Shown here: positions 32,682 to 43,971 of the stretch, piece by piece | Numbering within the stretch: position 1 is the first letter of the stretch | Layout of the letters: every line of letters begins with the position of its first letter | Assembly: GCA_033032865.1 (NCBI GenBank) | Contig: JAWHQI010000005.1 | Span: 13,602,001 to 13,666,000 of the forward strand | DNA from: Dactylorhiza incarnata | Taxonomy: Eukaryota; Streptophyta; Magnoliopsida; Asparagales; Orchidaceae | Direction: 5' to 3' | DNA: 64,000 nt | The notes under the pieces: generated by a model | The model's database searches: none | What the model was told of the DNA's origin: nothing | Seen by the model: the letters and a program-made list of their open reading frames with translations, nothing else | Program-made: the position numbers and the translations under genes

Positions 32682-34408
32682 TGTTGGAACAACCCTATTA
32701 CTGATTTGGGCTAGGATCACTATTTGTTGACTAGGACTAAGTTGACCCTAATGTATAGTCTAAAGGGTCAAGGTTTTAGGCTGTTAAGTTAGCTAGAACT
32801 CAAGGAAAAGTCAAGGTTCTGCGTTCGACGAACTCCATCCTGTGTTCGACGAACGACATGCTCCAGTTCGACGAACTTGCCAAGTCTCTGCATTCGACAA
32901 ACTCTATTCTGCGGTCGACGAAATTGTCCAGTGTCAGCGGTCGCTGATTTTGTCCAGTCTCAACAGTCGACGAAATTGCTCAGTCTCAGCGGTCAATGAT
33001 TTTATTCAGTCTCAGCGCTCGACAATTTTATTCAGTCTCAGCTGTCGACGATTTTGCTCAGTTCAGTGGTCGACGAATTTGCCATGTTTTAGCGGTCGAC
33101 GAAATATCATCTCAGCTCGACTAATTCAATTCTTCCAGTCAGAGTTAGCACCTTATCTTTCAGTTCGACAAACTCCAACTTGAGTTCGATGAATTCCAGT
33201 CTGCGTTCGACGAATCAGCAACAGAAGTTCAGGTCGACGAAAATCAACATTCAGTTCGACGAACTCAATTCTCTCAGGTCGACGAAAGTTTCTCTTCAGC
33301 TTGTTTATTTCAGAAGGATCAATTTTATTCTATTCTTTGATCTCAGATCATCTTCCAGCAACGGCTCTATTATATCAGATAAGTAAGGATTATATATTTC
33401 CTTTTATTATTTAGAGAATATAGCAGTTGACATATAGCTGAAAAGGACACTTTCATGGAAAAGGAAAAAGATATAAAGTGTATCAGATTTGTAGTTCCAA
33501 GAATATCTATTCAGAATATTTTATTCCTTAAATTAAGGGATTTAAATTTCAAATCAGTCATAGATTTCAAAAGAAATAAGGAAGAAGATATACAGCATTA
33601 TTTACATGACACAGCAGTACAGAAAATAAAAAAGCAAAAGAAGAAGATGAAAGCTGTCGAAAAACATACAGAAGGAAGAAAGAAAAAGCTTAACAGATCT
33701 TCATCTTCCTCAAGCAGCAATCTTATTCACTGAGAACAACATCAACATTCTTATCTCAGATCTCTGCTGCAAGTTCTATATCTTCAAAGAGCAACAAACA
33801 ATCTGAGAAACATTTGTCTCTTAGATTAATCAGCTATCAAGGAAGATCTACATTCAAGAGAAAGCTCCATCCTCAAACTGTCAAGAATTTCAATCAGACA
33901 TGGGGAGCTTTACAACATCAACACTTCCACTAGTCTTCTCTCAGACTATTGACATAGAAGAACATCTAAACCCTCTTTATCCCATTCTGTACAGGGTTCT
34001 AACTCCCTTCAAAAGTTAACCCATTGGTGGCAGGGCACCTGAACAAAAACCTGTAGTTTGGTTAGAGCACCTGATCAAAAGATCAAGTGGTGTTTTGGGC
34101 ACCTGATCAAAACCCCATTGGTGATAGGGCACCTGAACAAAAACCTAGTGGAATCCTACCAAGGGTGGTAGAAGATTAGACGTACCCAGGTTTATTGGGG
34201 AACTACTATAAAATCCTTGTGTCCTCTGTGTTCTTGTTTATTTTTCTGTATTGTGCTGTGTGCTCTCTTTGTGTTTGTTTTTATTACTCACTCAGTACAC
34301 ATATATATATATCACTATTTTAATTCCGCTATAAAATTAAGTGAAAAACTTTTTAATACTCTATTCACCCCCCCTCTAGAGTGACTTAAAGATCTAACCT
34401 CACTTTCA
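32682..34408 (+). repeat. E6 5' LTR
   Basis: Begins tgttggaacaaccc, ends cactttca. Contains the gttcgacgaac array (32820-33295), a short basic frame (33455-33733), four copies of a gcacctgatcaaaa word (34033-34150), a TATA-like ctataaaat (34206-34214), a tatata tract (34302-34312) and the C-run ttcacccccc (34366-34375). Confidence 0.93.
32820..33295. repeat. E6 5' LTR array of gttcgacgaac / ggtcgacgaa words
   Basis: More than fifteen copies of ttcgacgaa-like words, about 27-30 bp apart, first as gttcgacgaac (inverted repeat gttcg-a-cgaac), then as cagtctcagcggtcgacgattttgtc units. The array is about 45 bp longer in the 3' LTR (40068-40590), which has two extra units near 40190-40260. Confidence 0.9.
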
Positions 34409-34410
34409 AT

Positions 34411-34422
34411 TGGTATCAGAGG
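34411..34422 (+). other. E6 primer-binding site, tRNA-Met type
   Basis: tggtatcagagg two bases after the LTR end; matches initiator tRNA-Met except for the last base. Confidence 0.9.
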
Positions 34423-34509
34423 TTGGTTGATTGTATACAGGCTAACACCTGAATCAAAAGATCAATTAGATCATAAATTTATTTTAGAGTTTTATTTTTC
34501 TAAAAACTC

Positions 34510-35780
34510 ATGGAACAGAACAAAGAATACTCAAGCACAAGACCTCCTATGTACAATCTAAATAAGTTTGCACTATGGAAGGCAAGGATCAAATTGTACA
34601 TGAATTCTATTGATGATGATATTTTTAATGTTATTTTGACAGGACTTCCTACACCTACAACAACAAGTGCTGAAACCACAATAACAAATAATGTTGTTCC
34701 ACCTCCTGAGTGGACAGATGCTCAAAAGAAGTAGAGAAGTGCAGATGCCAAGGTAATGATTATTTTGGCACAAACAATGTCAGATGACATTTTCCAAAAA
34801 GTTGTGGAATGACCTCAGCATGGGAAATCTGGATCTAACTCAACAACATGGTTGAAGGATTAGCAGATGAAAGAAAATATAGAAGATCCCACCTTATTTC
34901 TCAGTATGAAAACTTCAAGAAAGGAGAAACTGAGATAGTGGCTGATGTGTACAACAGACTCAGCCTCATAATCAATGAGCTGAAATCTTTAGACAAAGTG
35001 AGCTCTATCACAGAAGTGAATGATAAGATCCTTATGTGCTTCCCCAGCATATGGGACTCTAGGATCTGGCCAATCAGGGAAGCCAAAAGCCTTAATGAGA
35101 TATCCACTGAGAGCTTGTTAGGCAAACTTAAATCCTATGAGTAACTTATCAAAACTAGAGAAGCTGAACACTGCCTCATCTCCAGCATCCAAGAAGGAGA
35201 GAAGCATAGCTTTCCAAGCTACTGAAGAGGAAGAAAAAGCTCAAAGAGATGTGGAGTTCATGAGCCTTCTTGCCAAAAGGTTCTACAAGATGGCTAAGAA
35301 GGACATCAGAAAGAAGGACTCAAGATCAAGAGAAAAGCCAAGGTATGACAAGTCAAGTTCTAAAGAAATTATTTGTTATGGCTGCAGGAAACCAGAACAT
35401 ATTCTACCAGAGTGTCCAGAGAACCAAAAGAAGGATAAAATAAAAGACAAAGAAGATAAAAGACACTCCAGCAAGTCTTCCTCCCACAAACACAAGCATA
35501 AGGGAAGAGGGTTTGTAGCTGAAACATGGAGTGAAACAGAATCAAAATCTTCATCCAGCTCATCTAAAGATGAAGAAAAATCAAATGACAAAGATCAATG
35601 CTTGATGGCTATCTATGACTCAAGCAATGAGTCAGAAAATGCATCTTCATCCAGCTCTAGTGATGATGAGGATGAAGAAGAAGAAAGAAGCTTCTGCATG
35701 ATGGCTATCAATGCCTCAACAAACAACTCAGATGAATCAGAGTCTGACAATGATGCTGATCAGGTACAAGGCTATCCAAA
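34510..35780 (+). pseudogene. E6 gag
   Basis: ATG 34510. The N-terminal block (MEQNKEYSSTRPPMYNLNKF, ALWKARIKLYMNS) is typical of Sirevirus gag. The capsid-like helices (YENFKKGETEIVADVYNRL) follow after a stop TAG at about 34732 and a frameshift near 34810. Another frame change lies near 35140. The C-terminal part has a knuckle CYGCRKPEHILPEC (C-x2-C-x4-H-x4-C intact), a basic segment rich in K, H and S, and acidic serine runs (SSSSSSKDEEK, SSSSSSDDEDEEEE). The long charged tail is known in Sireviruses, where gag is longer than in other copia groups. Confidence 0.82.
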
Positions 35781-38700
35781 AATAAAAGAACAATGGTACT
35801 TAGATAGTGGATGCTCAAAGCATATGACAGGAAACAAGGCCAACTTATGCAACTACAAGGCAAGGCTTGTACCCAAAGTGATCTTTGGAGACTCCAACTG
35901 TGCACAAACCAAAGGTTATGGACAAATCAAAGTTGAAGCAGTCACCTTCAAAGAGGTAGCTTATGTCAAGGGTCTGAAGCACAACCTCATCAGCATAAGC
36001 TAGTTATGTGATGAAGGTTATCAGGTAATTTTTAATAATTCCTTATTTCTTATTACAAATAATAAAAACATTAATGTGTATCTGGTATTAGACATGGAAA
36101 TATTTATTTAGTCAATTTTGACTCTACCAACTCAGATATTTGCTTATTTAATTCTATAAGTAAAACAAATGTATTATGGCATAAAAGGCTAGGACATATT
36201 AACCTTAGAACTATATCTAAGCTTTCTAAGGACAATCTTGTTAGAGGACTGCCTTCTGGTTCATACAAGAAGGAAGGACTCTGCAGGGCTTGTCAATTAG
36301 GTAAGCAGACTAGAAGTAGTTTTAAATCTTTATCCAAGAGTGATTCACCTAGGATTTTGTACTTACTGCATTTGGACCCACTGCAATACAAAGTCTAGGA
36401 GGGAAGCATTATTATCTAGTTATTGTAGATGTCTTCTCAAGATTCACTTGGGTGTTCTTTCTTAGGAACAAGTCTGACACCTTCAGTGTTCTGACAGACT
36501 TTCTCAGGTCCATCAAGATTGAGTACTCTACTCTAGTTGCATTGATCAGAAGTGATCATGGAACTGAGTTTGAATCTCTTCTGATGAGAGAATTCTGTGG
36601 AAAAGAAGGGATCAGACAATGTTTCTCTGCTCCTAGAACTCCTCAACAAAATGGGGTAGTTGAAAGGAAAAATAGAACCATAATTGAATCAACAACTACA
36701 TTGCTTGCTGATGCTCACTTGCCAGTCTCTTTTTGGGCAGAGGTAGTGAACACAGCAAATTATGTGTTGAACAGAAGCCTGATACATATTCTTAAGGGTA
36801 AAACTCCCTATGAACTACTCAAGAATAAAAAGCCTAAGGTTAACTATTTTAAGATATTTGGCTATAAATGCTATGTGCATAACAATGATAAGAAGTATCT
36901 CAGGAAATTTGAAGCAAAATCTGCTGAAGGTATATTCCTTGGATATTCTCTTTCTAGTAAAACATACAGAGTTTACAACAAATCTACTCTTAAGATAGAA
37001 GAGTCCATGCATGTATCTTTTGATGAGACTAACACCTTAAATGAGGAGAGGAACACCACCTCTACCAAAAATACTTTGTAGTACCAGCTCTATGTGAAGA
37101 GCTCAATGGAGTAAATCTACAGAATGAAGATTCTCTACTTCCATCAAATGAAATAATTGAAGACAGTGAAGAAGAGGATAATCCAGATCCTGCTGATCAT
37201 TCAAATCAAGTGACACCTGAACAAGTCCCTGAAGAAGAAACTATTGTTGAACCAACTCCAACTGTTGACCATATCACAGTTAGAGATCATCCAATATCCC
37301 AAATCATTGGAGATATTTCAGCAGGAGTTCAAACAAGGCATCAACTACACCAAAATCAGATGCACACTTATTTCCTATCACAAGTTAAACCTCAATCCAT
37401 AAAAGATGCAGAATAAGATCCAAACTGGATTCTTGCAATGCAAGAGGAGCTCAACCAATTTGAAAGGAACAAGGTATGGGATTTGGTTCCAAGACCAAAA
37501 GGCCATCCAGTCATTGGCACCAAGTGGGTCTTCAAGAACAAGCTAGATGATCAAGGCAACATAGTCAGAAACAAAGAAAGATTGGTAGTCCAAGGATATT
37601 CACAGGAAGAAGGAATTGACTATGATCAGACCTTTGCTCCTGTTGCAAGACTTGAAGCTATCAGTATTTTTTTGGCCTTTGTTGCATTCAAGAAGTTCAA
37701 AGTATATCAGATGGATGTGAAGAGTGCATTCTTGAATGGAGACATCAAAGAAGAAGTCTATGTGGAACAACCACCAGGTTTCATCTCTCCAACTCACTCT
37801 TCTTATGTATTTAAGCTTAATAAAGCTCTCTATGGTCTCAAGCAAGCCCCCAAAGCATGGTATGAGACCTTAGCTAATTTTCTTTTGGAGAATAATTTCT
37901 GTAGAGGCATAGTTGATAAAACCTTATTTTTCAGGATACATAAAAATCAAATTTTACTAGTTCAAATATATGTAGATGATATCATATTTGGCTCTACTGA
38001 TTCAAATTTATGCAAAAGGTTTTCTAACCTAATGCAATATAATTTTGAAATGAGTAGTATGGGTGAGTTATCTTACTTCCTTGGTCTTCAAGTGAAGCAA
38101 ACTCCAAATGGCATATTCATATCACAATCTAAGTATGTTAAGGTATTAGTGAAAAGATTTGGTATGTCTGATGCTTCCACCATGAAAACACCCATGCCCT
38201 TCAATGCTGTTGTTACTACTGATGAATCAGCGAAACCTATTGATCAAAAAGTATATAGAGCAATTGTTGGCTCATTACTTTATTTAACAGCTAGTAGACC
38301 AGGCATAATGTTTGCTATATGTATTTGCTAGGTTCCAAGTTAACCCCAAAGAATCTCACCTAATTTTATTAAAAAGAATTTTGAGATATATAAAGGGTTG
38401 TCCAAATCTAGGACTCTAGTATCCAACAGCTTCAGAATTTGATTTAACTGGATTCTCAGATTCTGATTATGCTGGATGCAGAGTAGACAGGAAAAGCATA
38501 TTAGGAACTTGTCAGTTTCTTGGTGATAGGCCTGTGTCTTGGATTTGTAAGAAATAGACATCTGTGTCTACATCAACAGCTGAAGGAGAATATATTGCTG
38601 CAGGAAGTTGCTGCTCACAGATACTGTGGATACAAAATCAACTTCTAGATTATGGTATCAATCTAAATAAATCAATTATATTTTGTGACAATACTAGTGC

Positions 38701-38905
38701 AATATCTATAGCACAAAATCCAGTACTCCATAGTAGGACTAAACACATAGAAATTAGGCACCACTTTATCAAAGATAATGTGGATAAAAATAAAATTTGC
38801 CTACAATTTATTCCTACTGACTTATAAAGAGCTGATATTTTCACCAAACCCTTGGATGAAAAGAAACATATCTTCTTTATAAATCAGCTAGGTATGATGA
38901 TGGAG
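35781..38905 (+). pseudogene. E6 pol: protease, integrase, RT, RNase H
   Basis: Protease WYLDSGCSKHMTGNK (about 35793), stop TAG at 36001-36003. Integrase finger WHKRLGHINLRTISKL ... CRACQLGKQ near 36175-36310, core damaged near 36370-36430, then ALIRSDHGTEFESL and [68 protein letters not shown], and catalytic YVDDIIFGS at about 37972. A frameshift near 38330 leads to RNase H (SDSDYAGCRVDRKS, STSTAEGEYIAAGSCC, ADIFTKPLDEKK) with stops near 38556 and 38825. RT has kept its active site and nearly 300 open codons. Domain order confirms Ty1/copia. Confidence 0.88.
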
Positions 38906-39929
38906 ATTCAATCAATTGAAAAATTAAATTTTCTACTTATCCCATTTTTTCATCGAACTGAGATCGATTAAATCTAGTCGTTCGTCGAACAGAGCTCGAC
39001 GAAGTCATCTAGTTCGTCGAACTGAGATCGACAAAAAATTATTTTTCGTCGAACCCAGTTTTGATGAAGCCTGTTTCTTATCTTTCCTTATAATCAAATC
39101 TTTTATTTCATTTTAACTGTATGCGTACAGAAATTGCCTCTCTCTCCAGTTCCTTTGCACTTGATCTCTATTTTTATTTTGCAGGAACAATAACAATAAT
39201 TCTTCAAAAAGATTGCATCCTTCCCTACCTCTTCAACTGTCCCTTCTTCTAGGGGCCTAGCTCCAGGTCTTCCTGAAACTGCAGGGGGAGATGTTTTGAA
39301 GAAGCTCCTTTTGACAGGGGGAGATGTTTTGAAGAAACTCCTTTTTGTTAGGGGGAGATGCTCTCCTTTTTGATAGGGGAGATGCTTTTTGTAGAAGCTC
39401 AAGTATCAAGAGGAGATGCTGTAATAAAAAAAATCAGTTCTTAATGAAGAAGCTCACAGCAGTTTTGATTCAGTAATTCAGATATGATAGATTCAAATGC
39501 AGATTAGTAGCAAAGCAGATTCAGTTATTGCTTCAGTTTAGATCAACAAAAGCTAAAGCTGAAAAATGCAGATTCAAATTATAAAGTCTTCAGTTTCAGT
39601 TCAGATAAACAAAGAAAAATGCGGAAGGCAAGGATTTCTTAGCAAAGCAAAAGATGCAAATGCAGATTCAGAAATACTGTTTGATATAGCAGATACAACT
39701 CAGATAATCAAATTCAGAAAGCTGAAGGCAATGTCATAATTCAGAAAGCAAAAGGTTGTAATTTATTTGTTTTTATTAGTTTTGTTTTCAATGTAAAATT
39801 TCAAAACTCAGAGCATCATATTTTATATCTGCTGAAATATTTAAAATCTATCAGATATATATGCTCTGTTGTTTTGTTGTTTGTTATTCAATTTTGTCAA
39901 ATAGTGCCCTAACCCAAATAGGGGGAGAT
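38906..39929 (+). other. E6 3' noncoding region with LTR-type palindromes and repeated PPT-like motifs
   Basis: No gene seen. 38950-39066 has four to five ttcgtcgaac / gagctcgacgaa words, the same motif as the E6 LTR. 39283-39420 has five copies of agggggagatg at about 34-bp spacing (39283, 39316, 39351, 39376, 39411), each resembling the functional PPT at 39917. 39440-39740 is A-rich with repeated gcagattcag words. Multiple PPTs are, as I recall, a reported feature of Sireviruses. Confidence 0.8.
39917..39929 (+). other. E6 polypurine tract
   Basis: aatagggggagat before the TG of the 3' LTR. It lies inside a long hairpin (39898-39974). Confidence 0.9.
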
Positions 39930-41701
39930 TGTTGGAACAACCCTATTACTGATTTGGGCTAGGATCACTATTTGTCGACTAGGACTAAGTTGACCCCAAT
40001 GTAGAGTCTAAAGGGTCAAGGTTTTAGGTTGTTAAGTTAGCTAGAACTCAAGGAAAAGTTAAGGTTCTGCGTTTGACGAACTCCATCCCGCGTTCGATGA
40101 ACGACATGCTCCAGTTCGACGAACTTGCCAAGTCTCTGCGTTCGACGAACTCTATTCTGCGGTCGACGAAATTGTCCAGTCTCAGCGGTCGATGATTTTG
40201 TCCAGTTTCAGCGGTCGATGATTTTGTCCAGTCTCAGCGGTCGATGATTTTGTCCAGTCTCAGCGGTCGATAAAATTGCTCAGTCTCAGCGGTCGATGAT
40301 TTTATTCAGTCTCAGCGGTCGACGATTTTATTCAATCTCAGCAGTCGATGATTGTGCTCAGTTCAGCGGTCGACGAATTTGGCAAGTTTCAGTGGTCAAC
40401 AAAATATCGTCTCAGCTCGACTAATTCAATTCTTCCAGTCAGAGTTAGCAGCTTATCTTTCAGTTCGACGAACTACAACTTGAGTTCGACAAATTCCAGT
40501 CTGTGTTCGATGAATCAACAACAGAAGTTCAGGTCGACGAAAATCAACATTCTGTTCGACGAACTCAATTCTCTCAGGTCGACGAAAGTTTCTCTTCAGC
40601 TTGTTTATTTCAGAAGGATCAATTTTATTCTATTCTCTGATCTCAAATCATCTTCCAGCAATGGCTCTATTATATCAGATAAGTAAGGTTTATATCTTTC
40701 CTTTTATTATTTCGAGAATATAGTCATTGACATATAGCTGAAAAGGACACTTTCATGGAAAAGGAAAAGATATAAAGTGTATCAGATTTGCAGTTCCAAG
40801 AATATCTATTCAGAATATTTTATTACTTAAATTAAGGGATTTGAATTTCAAATCAGTCAGAGATTTCAAAAGAAATAAGGAAGAAGATATACAGTATTAT
40901 TTACATGACACAGCAGTACAGAAGATAAAAAAGCAAAAGAAGAAGAAGAGAGCTGTCGAAAAACATAAAGAAGGAAGAAGGAAAAAGCTTTACAGATCTT
41001 CATCTTCCTCAAGCAGCAATCTTATTCTCTGAGAACAACATCAACATTCTTATCTCAGATCTCTGCTGCAAGTTCTAGATCTTCAAAGAGAAACAAACAA
41101 TATGAGAAACATTTGTCTCTCAGATTCATCAGTTATCAAGGAAGATCTATATTCAAGAGAAAGCTCCATCCTCAAACTGTCAAGAATTTCAATCAGACAG
41201 TGGATCTTTACAACATCAACACTTCCACTAGTCTTCTCTCAGATTATTTATAGAGAAGAACATCTAAACCCTCTTTATCCCATTCTGTACGGGTTTCTAA
41301 CTCCCTTCAAAAGTTAACCCATTGGTGGCAGGGCACCTGAACAAAAACCTATAGTTTGGTTAGAGCACCTGATCAAAAGCTCAAGTGGTGTTTTGGGCAC
41401 CTGATCAAAACCACATTGGTGATAGGGCACCTAAACAAAAACCTAGTGGAATCCTACCAAGGGTGGTAGAAGAGTAGACGTACCCAAGTTTATTGGGGAA
41501 CTACTATAAAATCCTTGTGTCCTCTGTGTTCGTGTTTATTTTTCTGTATTGTGTTGTGTGCTCTCTTTGTGTTTGTTTTTATTACTCATTCAGTACATAT
41601 ATATATCACTATTTTAATTCTGCTATAAAATTAAGTGAAAAACTTTTTAATACTCTATTCACCCCCCTCTAGAGTGACTTTAAGATCTAACCTCACTTTC
41701 A
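39930..41701 (+). repeat. E6 3' LTR
   Basis: Begins tgttggaacaaccc, ends cactttca, followed by TSD CATTA. About 45 bp longer than the 5' LTR because the ggtcgatgattttgtccagtc-type unit is repeated two more times. The basic frame seen in the 5' LTR is disrupted here by a 1-base loss near 40769. Confidence 0.93.
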
Positions 41702-42785
41702 CATTAGTTTTGCGGATGATAAGTCGTAGAATATCTGAGATTGGTTCCTAAGGATCCTTGCAAACTCTGCCAAAAATGAGATATATATCAGGAATCCCGA
41801 TCTGACACAATGCTCACCGGCACACCATGCAATCTAATAACTTTTTGCAAATAAAGCGATGCAATCTTTTCCATAGAATAGCCAATCTTATAAGGCACGA
41901 AGTGAGCACACTTGGTCAACCTATCAATGATCACGCACACTGCATCATGCCCTCAGGGAGACTTTGGTAGACCGGTAATGAAATACATAGAAATACTCTC
42001 CCACTTCCAAGTCGGAATATCCAAAGGCGTCAACTTACCTCCAGGTCTCTTATGATCTACCTTTACAGGCTGACAGGCATAACATTTAGACATGAACTTC
42101 ACGATATCTTTCTTCATACTTGACCACCAAACGATTTGCTTCATATCACGATACATCTTCGTTGAACCAGCGTGGTAGGAAAGGCTAGAATCATGAGCTT
42201 CATCACAAATCTTTGCCCGAACCTCTTCAACGGCGGGAATGCAGAACCTACCACGGTACTTCAAGGTACCTTCTTCATCGATAGAGAAATCTGGAAACTC
42301 ACCCTTCTCGGTCCTTACTAGAAGGTGTTGTAAATTCAGATCATCCTTCCGATGCAACCATGTAAGGGTAATCCATGAAGGCTCTTCGACTTCTACACAA
42401 GATGGCCCAACATTATGCTTCACCACTATATTCATCAAATAAAACTCCTCAACCAAAGACTGCACAGAAAGGTTAAAGACATAAGCAAACTTTCTACTCA
42501 AGGCTTCAGCCACTAAATTTTCCCTGGATGATAAAGGATATCCACTTCATAATCTGCAACATATTCCATCCATTTGCGCTGACGCGAGTTAAGCTCCTTT
42601 TGAGAGAAGACATATATCAAACTCTTATGGTCCGAATAAATCTTACACGACACTCCATACAACAGATGTCTCCATAGATTCAAAGCATAACTCACGACTG
42701 CGAACTCCAAATCATGTGTAGGTGTTGGGTATTGAATCCATAATAGCCTAGATTTGTGAGAAGTCACCCTTGAACCAAGGTGAAT
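41702..42785 (-). pseudogene. E4 RNase H end and integrase start
   Basis: Minus strand: RNase H remnant PTHDLEFAVVSYALNLWRH, IYSDHKSLIYVFSQKELNSR, QRKWMEYVADYEVDILYHPG (42767-42513); then integrase with RFCIPAVEEVRAKICDEAH, a finger SYHAGSTKMYRDMKQIVWW ... SKCYACQ, and core segments WESISMYFITGLPKSP and IDRLTKCAHFVPY; then VSIVSDRDS just before a stop, and TYHPQ at the E6 border. The metal-binding D of SMYF replaces the usual MDF (D lost). Cut on the right by E7 at 42786. Confidence 0.87.
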
Positions 42786-43047
42786 TGTTGGTGTATTTGA
42801 TGTTGTCTTTTAGCTATGTTATTGCGGGTTATAATTGCCAAGTGTAGACCAATGTCAGATCACAATGGGTCATTAAACACGGTCTCATGCAATGTAATCC
42901 CTCATTGTGTGGAACATGGTGTTGACTCATGTGTGATCTCTCTATAGGGATACACTTCATTTTCAAGACTCTTGAAGCTTGGAAGTTGGAAGAGATGTTG
43001 GTGTTCAAGAGAAGAAAGGAGAAAAAGTTCAGAATTTTCTAATGGTA

Positions 43048-43460
43048 TTTCTCGAGAAATCCAACTTATCTCTCGAGAAATCCAAGTTATTTCTCGAGAA
43101 GTCCTCTTGAGTTTTCGAGAAATCCCTCTCTGGCTTCTAATCTAAAGTTTTAAGGTGCTTTCCGAGAAGTCCATTTTTCTCGAGAAATCAAGTTCATTTC
43201 TCGAGAAGTCGTTATTGTTCTCGAGAAATCTTCTCAGATGTCCTTTGAAAGCTTTTCTTAGCTGTTTCTTGAGAAGTCATATGTTTTCTCGAGAAGTCAA
43301 AGTCATTTCTCGAGAAGTCTTTTTGTTCTCGAGAAATTTTCTTCAAGACTTCATGAAAGCTTTTTACAGCCTTATCTCGATTTGTTGCAGCCATTTCTCG
43401 AAAAGTTAAGTTCATTTCTCGAGAGGTCAAATCTATTTCTCAAGAAATCCATATTGTCTC
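43048..43460. repeat. E7 LTR array of ttctcgagaa palindromes
   Basis: About 17 copies of the 10-bp palindrome ttctcgagaa and variants in 410 bp; ten keep ctcgagaa exactly. Local spacing is 20-27 bp, in blocks of three to four that repeat about every 108 bp (around 43050, 43160, 43266, 43375). Flanks alternate aatcc and agtc. Confidence 0.93.
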
Positions 43461-43971
43461 GAGAAAATTGTTATCTTCCAGTGCTGCTTTGAAATCTGGT
43501 TCCTGACAGGATTTTATTTTCTTCTGGCGGACTTGACGTCACATGTGAGAGGTTTTAAGGTTAACCTTGCCTTAAATCAAGGCCTCTTTGTCCTTACTCT
43601 TGATTGTTATATAAGGCGCCTATCTGATCTTATCTTAACCTAATTTTTATTAATCTTTCTAATCTTCTATTCGATCGGATCATCGTGAAGAAGTTGTTGC
43701 CTCCGGCCATTGTTGAAGGATCTCTCTCTCTCTCTCTCTCTCAATCAATCGATTCCTTCTTAAAGAAAAGATTCGACAGATCATCACTCTAATCATCTAC
43801 AACAATCTATTGGATCTTGTCGAATCCTATAGATCATATCTGAGAATTCAATCATTTCTTCCTCATCTTCTAGCCAAAGTAATCCAAGACTCAAGGAGGA
43901 AGAAGATCTCAGAAGTTTAGATCTATACAAGTTTTGTTAAGTATTTTACTGTACTAAATCTCAATTTGTTG

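Larger units (their letters stand above)
32682..41701 (+). mobile_element. E6: full-length Sirevirus-like Ty1/copia retrotransposon (9020 bp)
   Basis: LTRs 32682-34408 (1727 bp) and 39930-41701 (1772 bp), TSD CATTA (32677-32681, 41702-41706), tRNA-Met-type PBS, long gag, PR-INT-RT-RH, and about 1 kb of 3' noncoding sequence before the PPT. Large size, long serine-rich gag, repeated PPT-like motifs, and LTR ends with ctattcacccccc followed by ttggtatcagag fit the Sirevirus (SIRE/Maximus) lineage. LTR divergence about 3% by eye plus repeat-number differences. Inserted in E4 integrase. Confidence 0.93.
23391..42785 (-). mobile_element. E4: degenerate Tekay-like chromovirus (Ty3/gypsy), split by E5, E6 and E7
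   Basis: Pieces on the minus strand in order: RNase H and integrase start (42785-41702), a short integrase piece (32681-32631), integrase C-terminus with chromodomain-like end (26052-25342), PPT region, and 3' LTR (25231 leftward to 23391, where E3 abuts). Removing E5 and E6 with one copy of each target duplication rejoins the integrase segments. The upstream part (RT, protease, gag, 5' LTR) is displaced by E7 and lies outside the window. Known: an RNase H with a THDLE motif, an integrase tail with VFHVSQLRK, and a final ..VLWRN.....TWE... motif mark Tekay/Del chromoviruses. Many stops; old copy. Confidence 0.85.

Noticed and set aside
33455..33733. 92-codon basic frame in the E6 5' LTR
   Set aside because: The 3' LTR copy has lost a base near the start and the frame is shortened; it is LTR sequence with serine-rich low complexity.
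43048..43460. Heat-shock element array (ttc..gaa words in E6, E7 and E9)
   Set aside because: Heat-shock elements need ttc and gaa separated by two bases in alternating 5-bp units. Here the gaps are three (E6, E9) or four (E7).
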